DNA from: JBAPUB01 sp049282455
GTDB taxonomy: Bacteria; Actinomycetota; Actinomycetes; JAHEKZ01
Direction of reading: 5' to 3'
Length of the DNA: 38,585 nt
NCBI GenBank assembly: GCA_049282455.1
Contig: JBAPUB010000145.1
Span: 1 to 38,585, forward strand
How positions within the stretch are numbered: position 1 is the first letter of the stretch; every line of letters begins with the position of its first letter. Positions 1 through 7,011 of the stretch are shown here, piece after piece. The notes beneath the pieces were generated by a model. That model searched no databases. It saw only the letters and a program-made list of their open reading frames with translations, and was not told the origin of the DNA. The position numbers were made by a program, and so were the translations under genes.

Positions 1-381
1 GACGTAACGCTTCTGGTTCAGCGTCTTGGGTCGGATGGTCCACCCGCGGCTGCTCAAGATGTTGTGCGTGAGCACCTCGGCCGGGCTCGCCTCACGGCTG
101 CGCAGCATCGCGACCGAACGCGACACCGACTCGACCGACAGTCCCTGACCCGTGCGCAGGACGGCGACGAGCTCGTCGACGAGCCCTTCGACGAAGGCGA
201 CCTCCTGGGCCGGACCGGCCAGGGTGATCTCGTTGCCACGCACGTGGATGTCGGTGGTCGGAAACGCCTGCTCGACCACTCGCAGAAGCTCGTCACCGGA
301 GCCGAGCAGACTGACCATCGACAGGCTCGTGGGCACAACGATCCGGTGCTCGATGTTGGCTGACGCTGGACTGTTGGCCAT
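1..381 (-). CDS. phoH: PhoH family ATPase, N-terminal part (runs off the window)
   Basis: This is the first 127 codons of a PhoH-like P-loop ATPase; the gene continues past position 1. The visible part contains the family's N-terminal segment (IVVPTSLSMVSLLGSGDELL, then HVRGNEITLAGP) and ends in TIRPKTLNQKRYV, which in this family lies just before the Walker A motif. The ATPase core is therefore outside the window. PhoH proteins are cytosolic NTPases linked to RNA metabolism and, in this neighbourhood, to ybeY and era. It is last in sight in the hrcA-dnaJ-rsmE-HIT-phoH series, 124 nt after the HIT stop. The start is uncertain: an in-frame ATG at 438 would add 19 residues. Neither start has a good Shine-Dalgarno; I chose 381 because the resulting N-terminus matches the usual family length. 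Confidence 0.88.
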   Translation of the reverse strand, partial: MANSPASANIEHRIVVPTSLSMVSLLGSGDELLRVVEQAFPTTDIHVRGNEITLAGPAQEVAFVEGLVDELVAVLRTGQGLSVESVSRSVAMLRSREASPAEVLTHNILSSRGWTIRPKTLNQKRYV

Positions 382-505
382 GGGGCAGGCCCGGGGGCCG
401 TCACGCTCCTCGTCGTCGGTGGTCGTTGTCGCAAGCATTCTCGCTGGCCAGCCGCGGCCTTGTCACTGGGACATCGGCTCACTGGGGCATCGGCTGACTG
501 GGACG

Positions 506-847
506 TCAGCCCGGAGGCCAGCCCATCGGTCGGCCGCCCAGCACGTGCCCGTGGACGTGGAACACCGACTGACCGGCCTGGGCCCCGGAATTGAAGACCA
601 GCCGGTAGTCCTCCAGCCCTTCCTGGGCCGCCACTGCCTGTGCGGTCGCCACCAAGTCGCTCACCAGCGACGGGTCGGTCTTCGAGACCGCCCCGAGGTC
701 GCGGTGGTGCTCGCGGGAGATCACCAGGACGTGCACGGGTGCCTGCGGCTCGATGTCCCTGAACGCCACCGTGGTCGACGACGCGGAGACGATGTCGGCG
801 GGGATCTCCCCGGAGACGATGCGGCAGAACAGGCACTGGTCGGTCAT
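506..847 (-). CDS. HIT family protein (histidine triad nucleotide-binding protein)
   Basis: A 113-residue histidine-triad protein of the HinT type, a small cytosolic nucleotide phosphoramidase/hydrolase that acts on AMP-linked substrates. The histidine triad H97-V-H99-G-H101 sits in FHVHGHVLGG at the C-terminus; by family rule the middle histidine is the nucleophile. An N-terminal CxxC pair (Cys5, Cys8) probably binds zinc together with family-typical histidines. The length is normal for the family. It starts 37 nt after the rsmE stop and reads in the same direction, so it is probably co-transcribed with hrcA-dnaJ-rsmE. The physiological substrate cannot be told from sequence. Confidence 0.93.
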   Translation of the reverse strand: MTDQCLFCRIVSGEIPADIVSASSTTVAFRDIEPQAPVHVLVISREHHRDLGAVSKTDPSLVSDLVATAQAVAAQEGLEDYRLVFNSGAQAGQSVFHVHGHVLGGRPMGWPPG

Positions 848-884
848 GAAGTCACCCTACGGCTCCTGCCGAGTGCCCCGGTGG

Positions 885-1628
885 TCACCAGCGGCCGCTG
901 CGTGAGAGCAGGATCCCGGCCGCAACAGTTCCGGCCGTGGAGGTTCGAAGCACAGTCGGCCCGAGTCGGGCAACCACCGCCCCCGCGGCCTCGAAGGACG
1001 CGCACTCGCCAGCGGTGATCCCACCTTCAGGGCCGACGACGAGGACGACGTCCCCCCGCTCGGGCAATGCCACTGTGGCCAAAGAGACCGACGCCTCCTC
1101 GTGCAGCACGACCGCCAGCTCCGCGGTCGACAGCAGACGGGCCACCTGATCGGAGTTGTGCGGCTCAGTGACGTCGACCGCCCACCATCGACGAGCTTGC
1201 TTCCCCGACTCGCGCGCGGTCGACCGCCAGCGTTGCAGCGACTTCGGTGCACGCGCGTCGTTCCACCGCGTGACACAGCGTTCGGCCCACCAGGGCACGA
1301 TCCGGTCGGCCCCGACCTCGACGAGCTGCTCGACGGCTCGCTCGCCCCGCTCACCCTTGGGAACTCCTTGCACGACCGTGATCCTCAGGGACGGCCGGGG
1401 CTCTCGCCGGGACCGCGCCACCGTGACGACCAGCGCGTCGCGCTCGACCGAGCTCACGCTTGCCTCGACGACGAGCCCGGCGCCGTCGGTCAGGTCGAGC
1501 TGCTCTCCCACCCGAAGCCGTCGCACCCTTGCCGCGTGGCGGCCCTCGTCGCCGTCCAGTCGTACCTGCACGCCTGGCTCGACCCCGAGCAGGACCTGCG
1601 CGTCGGCGAGGAAGACCGGTGCGGTCAC
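885..1628 (-). CDS. rsmE: 16S rRNA (uracil(1498)-N(3))-methyltransferase RsmE
   Basis: A 247-residue SPOUT-class methyltransferase that methylates N3 of U1498 in helix 44 of 16S rRNA, using S-adenosylmethionine. The N-terminal PUA-like part (residues about 1-75, with HAARVRRLRVGEQLDLTDG) is followed by the knotted catalytic domain with VVQGVPKGERGE, the glycine-rich VVGPEGGIT loop and LGPTVLRTSTAG near the C-terminus, all typical of RsmE. The start is a GTG overlapping the dnaJ stop in a GTGA arrangement (1625-1628), which implies translational coupling to dnaJ. Placement of rsmE after dnaJ is usual in actinobacteria. Confidence 0.95.
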   Translation of the reverse strand: MTAPVFLADAQVLLGVEPGVQVRLDGDEGRHAARVRRLRVGEQLDLTDGAGLVVEASVSSVERDALVVTVARSRREPRPSLRITVVQGVPKGERGERAVEQLVEVGADRIVPWWAERCVTRWNDARAPKSLQRWRSTARESGKQARRWWAVDVTEPHNSDQVARLLSTAELAVVLHEEASVSLATVALPERGDVVLVVGPEGGITAGECASFEAAGAVVARLGPTVLRTSTAGTVAAGILLSRSGRW

Positions 1629-2731
1629 CGCCCGTTGAACGCGTCCTTCAGGCGCGAGAAGAATCCGTGCTGACCTGGCAGCAGCTGCCCGTCGGGCTGC
1701 TCCTCACCTCGCGCCGCGGCGAGCTGTCGCAACAGCCCGACCTGCTCGTCGTCGAGGTCCGTGGGGGTGTCCACGACGACGTCGACGTACAGGTCGCCGC
1801 GGCCATTGCCCCGAAGGTGCGGAACCCCCTGGCCGTGCAACGGAATCTGCTGCCCGGACTGGGTACCGGGGCGGATCCCGACCTCGGTGGTGACGTCGTC
1901 GAGCAACGTGAGCGGGATCGAGGCCCCGAGCGCCGCGGCGGTCATCGGGAGCCTGACCGTGCATCGCAGGTCGTTGCCCTCGCGCCGGAAGACCGCGTGC
2001 GGAAGCACCATCACCTCGAGGTAGAGGTCTCCCCGCTCTCCCCCACCGACGCCGACCTCGCCTTCGTCGGCCAGCTGGATCCGGGTGCCGGTGTCGACGC
2101 CGGCTGGGATCTTGACCGTCAGCGAGCGCCGCGCCTGGACCCGGCCGTCACCCCCGCACTCTGCACACGGGTGCGGGATGACCGTTCCGTAGCCGCGGCA
2201 CTGCGGACACGGACGTGCGGTCATCACCTGGCCGAGGAACGACCGCTGCACGTGCTGGATGTCGCCGCGGCCCCCACACATGTCACAGGTCTGCAGGTCG
2301 GTTCCGTGCTGGGTGCCCGCGCCCTGGCAGGTGCCGCACACCACAGCGGTGTCGAGCGCGAACTCTCGGGTCGCGCCGAAGACCGCGTCGCGCAGGTCGA
2401 GCTCGACCTGGATCAGGGCGTCCTGGCCGCGACGCCGGCGAGGTCGTGGTCCACGGCTCACGCCCTGCCCGAAGAAGGCGTCCATGATGTCGCCGAAGCC
2501 GAACCCCCCGAAACCGGCCGCGCCACCGGCGGGGTCGCCACCGAGGTCATAGTTGCGGCGCTTGTCCGGGTCGGACAGAACCTCGTACGCCTGGGCGACC
2601 TGCTTGAACTGCTCCTCGGCCCCGGGGTTCAGGTCGGGGTGGAGCTCTCGCGCGAGCTTGCGGTACGCCCGCTTGATCTCGTCACCGGAGGCATCGCGGC
2701 TGACACCCAGGAGCGAGTAGTAGTCGGTCAA
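1625..2731 (-). CDS. dnaJ: Molecular chaperone DnaJ (HrcA-linked DnaJ2 type)
   Basis: A 368-residue type I J-protein, the cytosolic co-chaperone that stimulates DnaK ATPase and delivers unfolded clients. The J domain lies at residues 1-65 with the HPD motif at 31-33. A Gly/Phe-rich linker (GGFGGFGFGD) follows, then four zinc-binding CxxCxGxG repeats (CGTCQGAG, CDMCGGRG, CPQCRGYG, CAECGGDG) and the C-terminal client-binding domains. Its start is a TTG overlapping the hrcA stop in TTGA (2728-2731), with GAGGAG just upstream, so it is translationally coupled to hrcA. Being behind the hrcA CIRCE operator, it should be de-repressed by heat through HrcA. This is the DnaJ copy found next to hrcA rather than the one in a dnaK operon. 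Confidence 0.96.
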   Translation of the reverse strand: MTDYYSLLGVSRDASGDEIKRAYRKLARELHPDLNPGAEEQFKQVAQAYEVLSDPDKRRNYDLGGDPAGGAAGFGGFGFGDIMDAFFGQGVSRGPRPRRRRGQDALIQVELDLRDAVFGATREFALDTAVVCGTCQGAGTQHGTDLQTCDMCGGRGDIQHVQRSFLGQVMTARPCPQCRGYGTVIPHPCAECGGDGRVQARRSLTVKIPAGVDTGTRIQLADEGEVGVGGGERGDLYLEVMVLPHAVFRREGNDLRCTVRLPMTAAALGASIPLTLLDDVTTEVGIRPGTQSGQQIPLHGQGVPHLRGNGRGDLYVDVVVDTPTDLDDEQVGLLRQLAAARGEEQPDGQLLPGQHGFFSRLKDAFNGR

Positions 2732-3744
2732 CGAGGCTCCTCGATCAGGCGGCCGACGTAGCGGGCCACCGCACGCACCGCACCGATGGTGCCCGGGTAG
2801 TCCATCCGCGTGGGACCGAGCACGCCGAGGCGACCGGCACCCGACTCTCCGTAGGACGCACTGACGACGCTGGTCCCGGCCAGCCCCTCGACGGACATCT
2901 CGTGACCGATGCGTACGGTCACGGCGCTCGGCCGGACGGCCTCACCCAGCAGTCGCAGGAGCACGACGTGCTCCTCGAGAGCCTCGAGCACCGGCTGGAT
3001 CGATCGCGGGAAGTCGGCGCCGAACACGGCCAGGTTCGCCGTTCCGGCCATCACGATCCGCTCCTCGGTCTCCTCGACCAACGACTCCAGGAGCGTGCCG
3101 ACCACCGCGGCGACTGCTGGTCGCACAGCCGGGTCGAACCCGACGACCAGCTGGTCGAGCTGGTCGGGGACCTCGCTGAGCTGGCGGTTCACCGCGGCGG
3201 AATTGATCTGCTCGCGCAGGTCGACCAGCTGGTCGTCGTCGAGCGGCGCGTCGAGGTCGACCATGCGCTGCTCGACCCGGCCCGACGTCGTGATGACGAC
3301 GACCATGAGCCGGGCCGCGGCGATGGGGACGAGCTCGACATGGCGCACGCGCGACCGGGTGAGCGACGGGTACTGCACCACGGCGACCTGGCGGGTCAGC
3401 TGGGCCAGAAGCCGAACGGTGCGGCCCACCACGTCGTCGAGGTCGACGGCGCCCTCGAGGAACGACGAGATCGCCCGGCGCTCGGCCGGGGACAGCGCCT
3501 TGACCGTGGTCAGCCGGTCGACGAACAAGCGGTAGCCGGCATCGGTGGGGATCCGGCCGGCGCTGGTGTGCGGCTGGGTGATGTAGCCCTCGTCCTCGAG
3601 CGCTGCCATGTCGTTGCGGACCGTGGCGGGTGAGACGCCCAGGCTGTGGCGCTCGACGAGAGCCTTGGAGCCGACCGGCTCGCTGGTGGCCACGTAGTCC
3701 TCGACGATGGCACGCAGCACGTCGAGCTTGCGGTCGTCGAGCAT
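2728..3744 (-). CDS. hrcA: Heat-inducible transcription repressor HrcA
   Basis: HrcA is the dimeric repressor of class I heat-shock genes; it binds the CIRCE operator and depends on GroEL for activity. The N-terminal winged-helix domain (DRKLDVLRAIVEDYVATSEP, SPATVRNDMAALEDEGYITQ, HTSAGRIPTDAGYR) and the GAF-like/dimerisation remainder are complete at about 338 residues. An in-frame ORF begins further upstream at 3810, but ATG 3744 is preceded by a near-perfect GGAGGT five bases upstream, and MLDDRKLDVLRAIV is the normal family start. The longer reading would also run into the CIRCE element. It heads the operon hrcA-dnaJ-rsmE-HIT-phoH and should repress itself. Confidence 0.96.
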   Translation of the reverse strand: MLDDRKLDVLRAIVEDYVATSEPVGSKALVERHSLGVSPATVRNDMAALEDEGYITQPHTSAGRIPTDAGYRLFVDRLTTVKALSPAERRAISSFLEGAVDLDDVVGRTVRLLAQLTRQVAVVQYPSLTRSRVRHVELVPIAAARLMVVVITTSGRVEQRMVDLDAPLDDDQLVDLREQINSAAVNRQLSEVPDQLDQLVVGFDPAVRPAVAAVVGTLLESLVEETEERIVMAGTANLAVFGADFPRSIQPVLEALEEHVVLLRLLGEAVRPSAVTVRIGHEMSVEGLAGTSVVSASYGESGAGRLGVLGPTRMDYPGTIGAVRAVARYVGRLIEEPR

Positions 3745-3803
3745 CGTCACCTCCGCGAGGGCGGCAGTCCGGCCTGTGGGTCGTCGGGGGGTCGTCGGTG
3801 GGA

Positions 3804-3830
3804 TTGGCACTCGCTCGTCCCGAGTGCCAA
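3804..3830. promoter_or_regulatory. CIRCE operator (HrcA binding site)
   Basis: A perfect inverted repeat: TTGGCACTC (3804-3812), nine bases, GAGTGCCAA (3822-3830). This matches the CIRCE architecture (TTAGCACTC-N9-GAGTGCTAA) with symmetric A-to-G and T-to-C changes in the two arms. It lies 60 nt upstream of the hrcA start. A possible minus-strand -10 hexamer TACACT (3830-3835) touches its outer edge, so HrcA binding would block the promoter. Confidence 0.95.
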
Positions 3831-3899
3831 GTGTAGGCGTACGGCGAGGCGGCGGCTTCCTGACGGTCCGCCGACCCCTCGCCGGGCAGGATGGCGGCC

Positions 3900-4709
3900 A
3901 TGCGTGACTACGGGCCCGACGTGCTGGCCAGCCGCCCCACCCGACCAGGGACTCGTCGGGAGGTGCCCGTGGAACCAGAGCTCGTGGTCGAGACGAGCGA
4001 CGGCTTCTGCGGGGCTGTCGTCGGACACGACAAGACGACGGTCACCCTCGAGGACCGGGTCGGTGCCTGTCGCGAGTTCCCGCTCGGCCCCGGGTTCCTG
4101 ATCGACGGCCAGGCCGTGGTACTGGTCCGCCGGACGCCGCGCCCCGAGCAGACCGGGCCGAGCCGGCAGATCAGTGCGTCGGGCTCGATCGCCGTCACCG
4201 ACCACACCGCCGTCGTGGCCCGCAGCAGCCGGATCTGGGTCGAGGGGGTCCACGACGCCGAGCTCGTCGAGCGGGTCTGGGGGCACGACCTGAGGGTCGC
4301 GGGGATCGTGGTCGAGCCGTTGCACGGAGCCGACGACCTCAGCCACGCCGTCAGAGCCTTCGGCCCCGGCCCGACCCGTCGGCTCGGCGTCCTGCTGGAC
4401 CATCTGGTCCCCGGCAGCAAGGAGTCACGACTGGCCCGCGAGGTGACCAGCCCCCACGTCCACGTCGTCGGCCACCCCTTCGTCGACGTCTGGCAGGCGA
4501 TCCGCCCCGACGTCGTCGGGCTGACCAGCTGGCCAGACGTGCCCCCGGGCCAGCCGTGGAAGGCAGGCGTGTGCGCGGCCCTGGGCTGGGACGACGACAC
4601 CGGTGGGGCCTGGCGATCGCTGCTCGCTCGGGTGCACAGCTACGCCGACCTGGAGCCGGTGCTGCTCCGGTGCGTCGAGGAGCTCATCGACTTCGTGACC
4701 GAACCCTGA
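3900..4709 (+). CDS. DUF3097 family protein
   Basis: A 269-residue protein of the actinobacterial DUF3097 family, which is commonly found between hrcA and hemW. No enzymatic function is established. Visible features are a soluble profile with no signal peptide or membrane segment, an N-terminal part with basic and beta-rich character, the conserved-looking SGSIAVTDHTAVVARSSRIWVEGVHDAELVERVWG (given here only by position, about residues 95-129) and a C-terminal alpha-rich region. The middle segment resembles a Toprim-like fold, but that is only an impression. ATG 3900 is preferred; ATG 3891 would add three residues. The gene is divergent from hrcA, and the 155-nt gap holds the CIRCE element. 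Confidence 0.85.
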   Translation: MRDYGPDVLASRPTRPGTRREVPVEPELVVETSDGFCGAVVGHDKTTVTLEDRVGACREFPLGPGFLIDGQAVVLVRRTPRPEQTGPSRQISASGSIAVTDHTAVVARSSRIWVEGVHDAELVERVWGHDLRVAGIVVEPLHGADDLSHAVRAFGPGPTRRLGVLLDHLVPGSKESRLAREVTSPHVHVVGHPFVDVWQAIRPDVVGLTSWPDVPPGQPWKAGVCAALGWDDDTGGAWRSLLARVHSYADLEPVLLRCVEELIDFVTEP

Positions 4710-4752
4710 CCGGACCTGCCTCTGGCCGCCCAGAGTGCGCTTGGATGAGGTC

Positions 4753-5175
4753 ATGACCGATCCGAGCGCCGAGCAGTACCCGCCGCCCCCACCCGACAGC
4801 TCGCAGGGCGGGCCACCGGCTCCCTACCAGCCGGGAGGACCACTCCCGGCTCCGCTCCAGCAGGACGAGACGATGTGGGCCGTCCTCGCCCACCTGTCGC
4901 TGTTCGTCCTGTCCCTCATCGGTCCGTTGGTGATCATCTTGATCGCCGGTCAGCAACGACCGTTCGCCCGCGCCAACGCCGTCGAGGCACTGAACTTCCA
5001 CCTGACGCTTCTGTTCGCGTTCATCGTCTGTGTGGTGCTCATGTTCGTCCTCATCGGTTTCGTGCTCGCTGCGGCGCTGGGGGTCGCGGCAGCCGTGCTC
5101 GCCATCCTGGCCGCGGTGGCAGCCGGACGGGGCGAGGGCTACCGCTACCCACTCACGCTGCGGTTGGTCCACTAG
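4753..5175 (+). CDS. DUF4870 domain-containing small membrane protein
   Basis: About 140 residues. A Pro/Gly/Gln-rich cytosolic-looking N-terminus (residues 1-40) leads into the DUF4870 module: QDETMWAVLAHLS, a hydrophobic helix (LFVLSLIGPLVIILIAG), the family signature F-ARANAVEALNFHL, then two further hydrophobic helices. Such proteins are small integral membrane proteins of unknown function. ATG 4753 is chosen; an in-frame GTG at 4735 has no better ribosome site. The stop codon overlaps tail-to-tail with the hemW stop in the palindrome CTAG (5172-5175), so the two genes converge with no terminator between them. Confidence 0.85.
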   Translation: MTDPSAEQYPPPPPDSSQGGPPAPYQPGGPLPAPLQQDETMWAVLAHLSLFVLSLIGPLVIILIAGQQRPFARANAVEALNFHLTLLFAFIVCVVLMFVLIGFVLAAALGVAAAVLAILAAVAAGRGEGYRYPLTLRLVH

Positions 5176-6389
5176 TCGGGGTCGACCAGGGATCGGACCA
5201 CGGCGTCGGCGAGCAGCCGTCCTGAGCGCGTGAGGACGACCCGGCCGCCGCCCCGTCGACCTGGGTCGACCAGCCCTTCGGCGACCAACCGGTCCACGGT
5301 GTGCGAGTCGAGCCCGTCGACCGCGATCCCCTCGGACAACCTGACCTCCAGCAGTACCTGCTCCAACCGTCGGGTTGCCTGGTCGAGCAGCTCGCGCCCG
5401 GCGCCGGGTGAAACGCCGGCCTCCAGCCTCTGCGCGTACGCCCTCGGGTGCTTGACGTTCCACCAGCGGACCCCTCCAACGTGGGAGTGCGCGCCCGGAC
5501 CGATCCCCCACCAGTCGTCACCGCGCCAGTAGCCGAGGTTGTGCCGACAGCGCGAGGACGGATCCCTCGCCCAGTTCGAGACCTCGTACCACGACAGTCC
5601 GGTGGACCCGAGGACTTCGTCGGCCATGACGTACTTGTCAGCGAGGTCGTCCTCGTCAGGGGCCGCAAGGAGGCCGCGTGCCACGTCACGAGCCATCGCC
5701 GTCCCGTCCTCGACGATGAGCGAGTAGGCGCTCACGTGGTCCACCTCGAGAGCGACAACGGCATCGAGCGATCGACGCCAGTCGTCTCGGCTCTCACCCG
5801 GCGTCCCGTAGATCAGGTCGATGCTCACCTGTTCGAACCCGGCGTCGCGGGCCCAGACGACGACGTCGGACGCCCGACCAGGAGTGTGCCTGCGATCAAG
5901 GGTCGTCAACACGTGTGGCACCGCACTCTGCATGCCGAAGGAGACGCGAGTGAAGCCGGTGTCGCGCAGCTGACGCAGTGACTGTGCCGTCACGCTCTCC
6001 GGGTTGGCCTCAGTCGTGACCTCGGCATCGGCCGCCAGCCCGAACCGGTCGCGAAGGGCAGCCAGCACTCGTCCCAGGTCATCGACCGGGAGCAGCGTGG
6101 GCGTGCCACCCCCGAAGAAGACCGTCTCGACCTCGCGCGGCGCCCGGCCCAGGACCTGGGCCGCCAGGTCGATCTCGCGGATGGCGCTGTCGGCGTAGCG
6201 CGCCTGGTCGGCTCCCCCAGCGAGCTCGGTCGCCGTGTAGGTGTTGAAGTCGCAGTACCCACACCGGACGGCGCAGAAGGGCACGTGGACGTAGATCCCC
6301 AGGCGCCGCGACGCCGCCTCGTCGAGTGCATGGTCGGGCAGCGCCCCGTCGTCGGGCACGGGGTCCCCATCGGGCAGGAGAGACGCCAT
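5172..6389 (-). CDS. hemW: Radical SAM heme chaperone HemW (coproporphyrinogen III oxidase-like)
   Basis: A 405-residue radical SAM protein. The cluster motif CAVRCGYC (CxxxCxxC) appears about residue 38 within YVHVPFCAVRCGYCDFNTYT, followed by VFFGGGTPTLLP and the HemN/HemW core (EANPESVT, GMQSAVPHVL, DLIYGTPGES). Proteins like this were long called HemN but, with HNLGYWRGDDWWGIGPGAHSH in the C-terminal half, belong to the HemW group, which binds heme and inserts it into client proteins. Normal full length. ATG 6389 is used; the ribosome site is weak. It follows the MBL-fold gene by 48 nt on the same strand. Confidence 0.92.
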   Translation of the reverse strand: MASLLPDGDPVPDDGALPDHALDEAASRRLGIYVHVPFCAVRCGYCDFNTYTATELAGGADQARYADSAIREIDLAAQVLGRAPREVETVFFGGGTPTLLPVDDLGRVLAALRDRFGLAADAEVTTEANPESVTAQSLRQLRDTGFTRVSFGMQSAVPHVLTTLDRRHTPGRASDVVVWARDAGFEQVSIDLIYGTPGESRDDWRRSLDAVVALEVDHVSAYSLIVEDGTAMARDVARGLLAAPDEDDLADKYVMADEVLGSTGLSWYEVSNWARDPSSRCRHNLGYWRGDDWWGIGPGAHSHVGGVRWWNVKHPRAYAQRLEAGVSPGAGRELLDQATRRLEQVLLEVRLSEGIAVDGLDSHTVDRLVAEGLVDPGRRGGGRVVLTRSGRLLADAVVRSLVDPD

Positions 6390-6437
6390 CAGCTCAGTGT
6401 TGTCCGGCGTCGGCGTCGGTGTTGGTGTCGCTGTCGA

Positions 6438-7010
6438 TCAGCGCGGCGTGGCCGGTCCGGGCCGAAAGGCCGGGCCGTGACCGGGAATGACCAAAATCGG
6501 TGCGAGGTCGAGGACCGCCGCTCGTGAGGCATGCAGCTGCTGGGCATCCACGCAGAGCGGGTCCTCCTGCGGCCCCTCCGCGTTCCACCACACGTGCGTC
6601 ATGACCACGATGCCGGCGTCGGTGGTGACAACGGTCGAGATGTCCTCGTTGGTGTGCCCCGGCGTCGCCATCAGCGCCACGCTGGCCGAGAGCTGGTAGC
6701 CATCTGCGGGCCGGTCGATCCACTCGTCCGCGTGGTAGATCGCCCAGTGGTCGTGGAACCGAGCCACCGGGAAGAGCGCGGCGTGAAGGGTGTGGTCGGG
6801 GTGGTGGTGGCTGAAGACGACATCGGTGACGTCGTCAGGTGCGATCCCCAGGGCCGAGAGGGGGTCGAGGATCACCGAGCGGTGCGACACCATTCCCGGG
6901 TCGACCACCACGATCGCCTCACCGTCACGGACCAGCGAGACGGTGCCCGCGACGCGTTCGTCGGCGTACCCGTCGCAGAGCACGTTCACCGTGGCTGTCG
7001 AGGACATCAC
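6438..7010 (-). CDS. MBL-fold metallohydrolase (MBLAC1-like)
   Basis: A 190-residue single-domain metallo-beta-lactamase-fold hydrolase. The metal site motif HHHPDH occurs within VVFSHHHPDHTLHAALF. Further metal ligands are the His in MATPGHTNED and the C-terminal PGHGPAF. The fold and compact size resemble MBLAC1-type proteins; the substrate is unknown. It starts with GTG 7010 or ATG 7007 (the product begins either V-M-S-S or M-S-S), with AGGAG inside the last codons of the preceding acyl-CoA ligase gene. The two genes are separated by a single base and are probably translationally coupled. The pairing with an acyl-CoA ligase hints at a thioester or lipid-related substrate, but this is inference. 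Confidence 0.85.
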   Translation of the reverse strand: MMSSTATVNVLCDGYADERVAGTVSLVRDGEAIVVVDPGMVSHRSVILDPLSALGIAPDDVTDVVFSHHHPDHTLHAALFPVARFHDHWAIYHADEWIDRPADGYQLSASVALMATPGHTNEDISTVVTTDAGIVVMTHVWWNAEGPQEDPLCVDAQQLHASRAAVLDLAPILVIPGHGPAFRPGPATPR

Positions 7011-7011
7011 A

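Noticed and set aside
54..836. Minus-strand 260-codon frame over phoH and HIT
   Set aside because: Overlaps the clear HIT and PhoH frames in another phase; Arg/Pro/Ser-rich shadow.
3745..3810. Longer start of HrcA
   Set aside because: Would place the CIRCE operator inside the coding sequence and ignore the strong GGAGGT site before ATG 3744.
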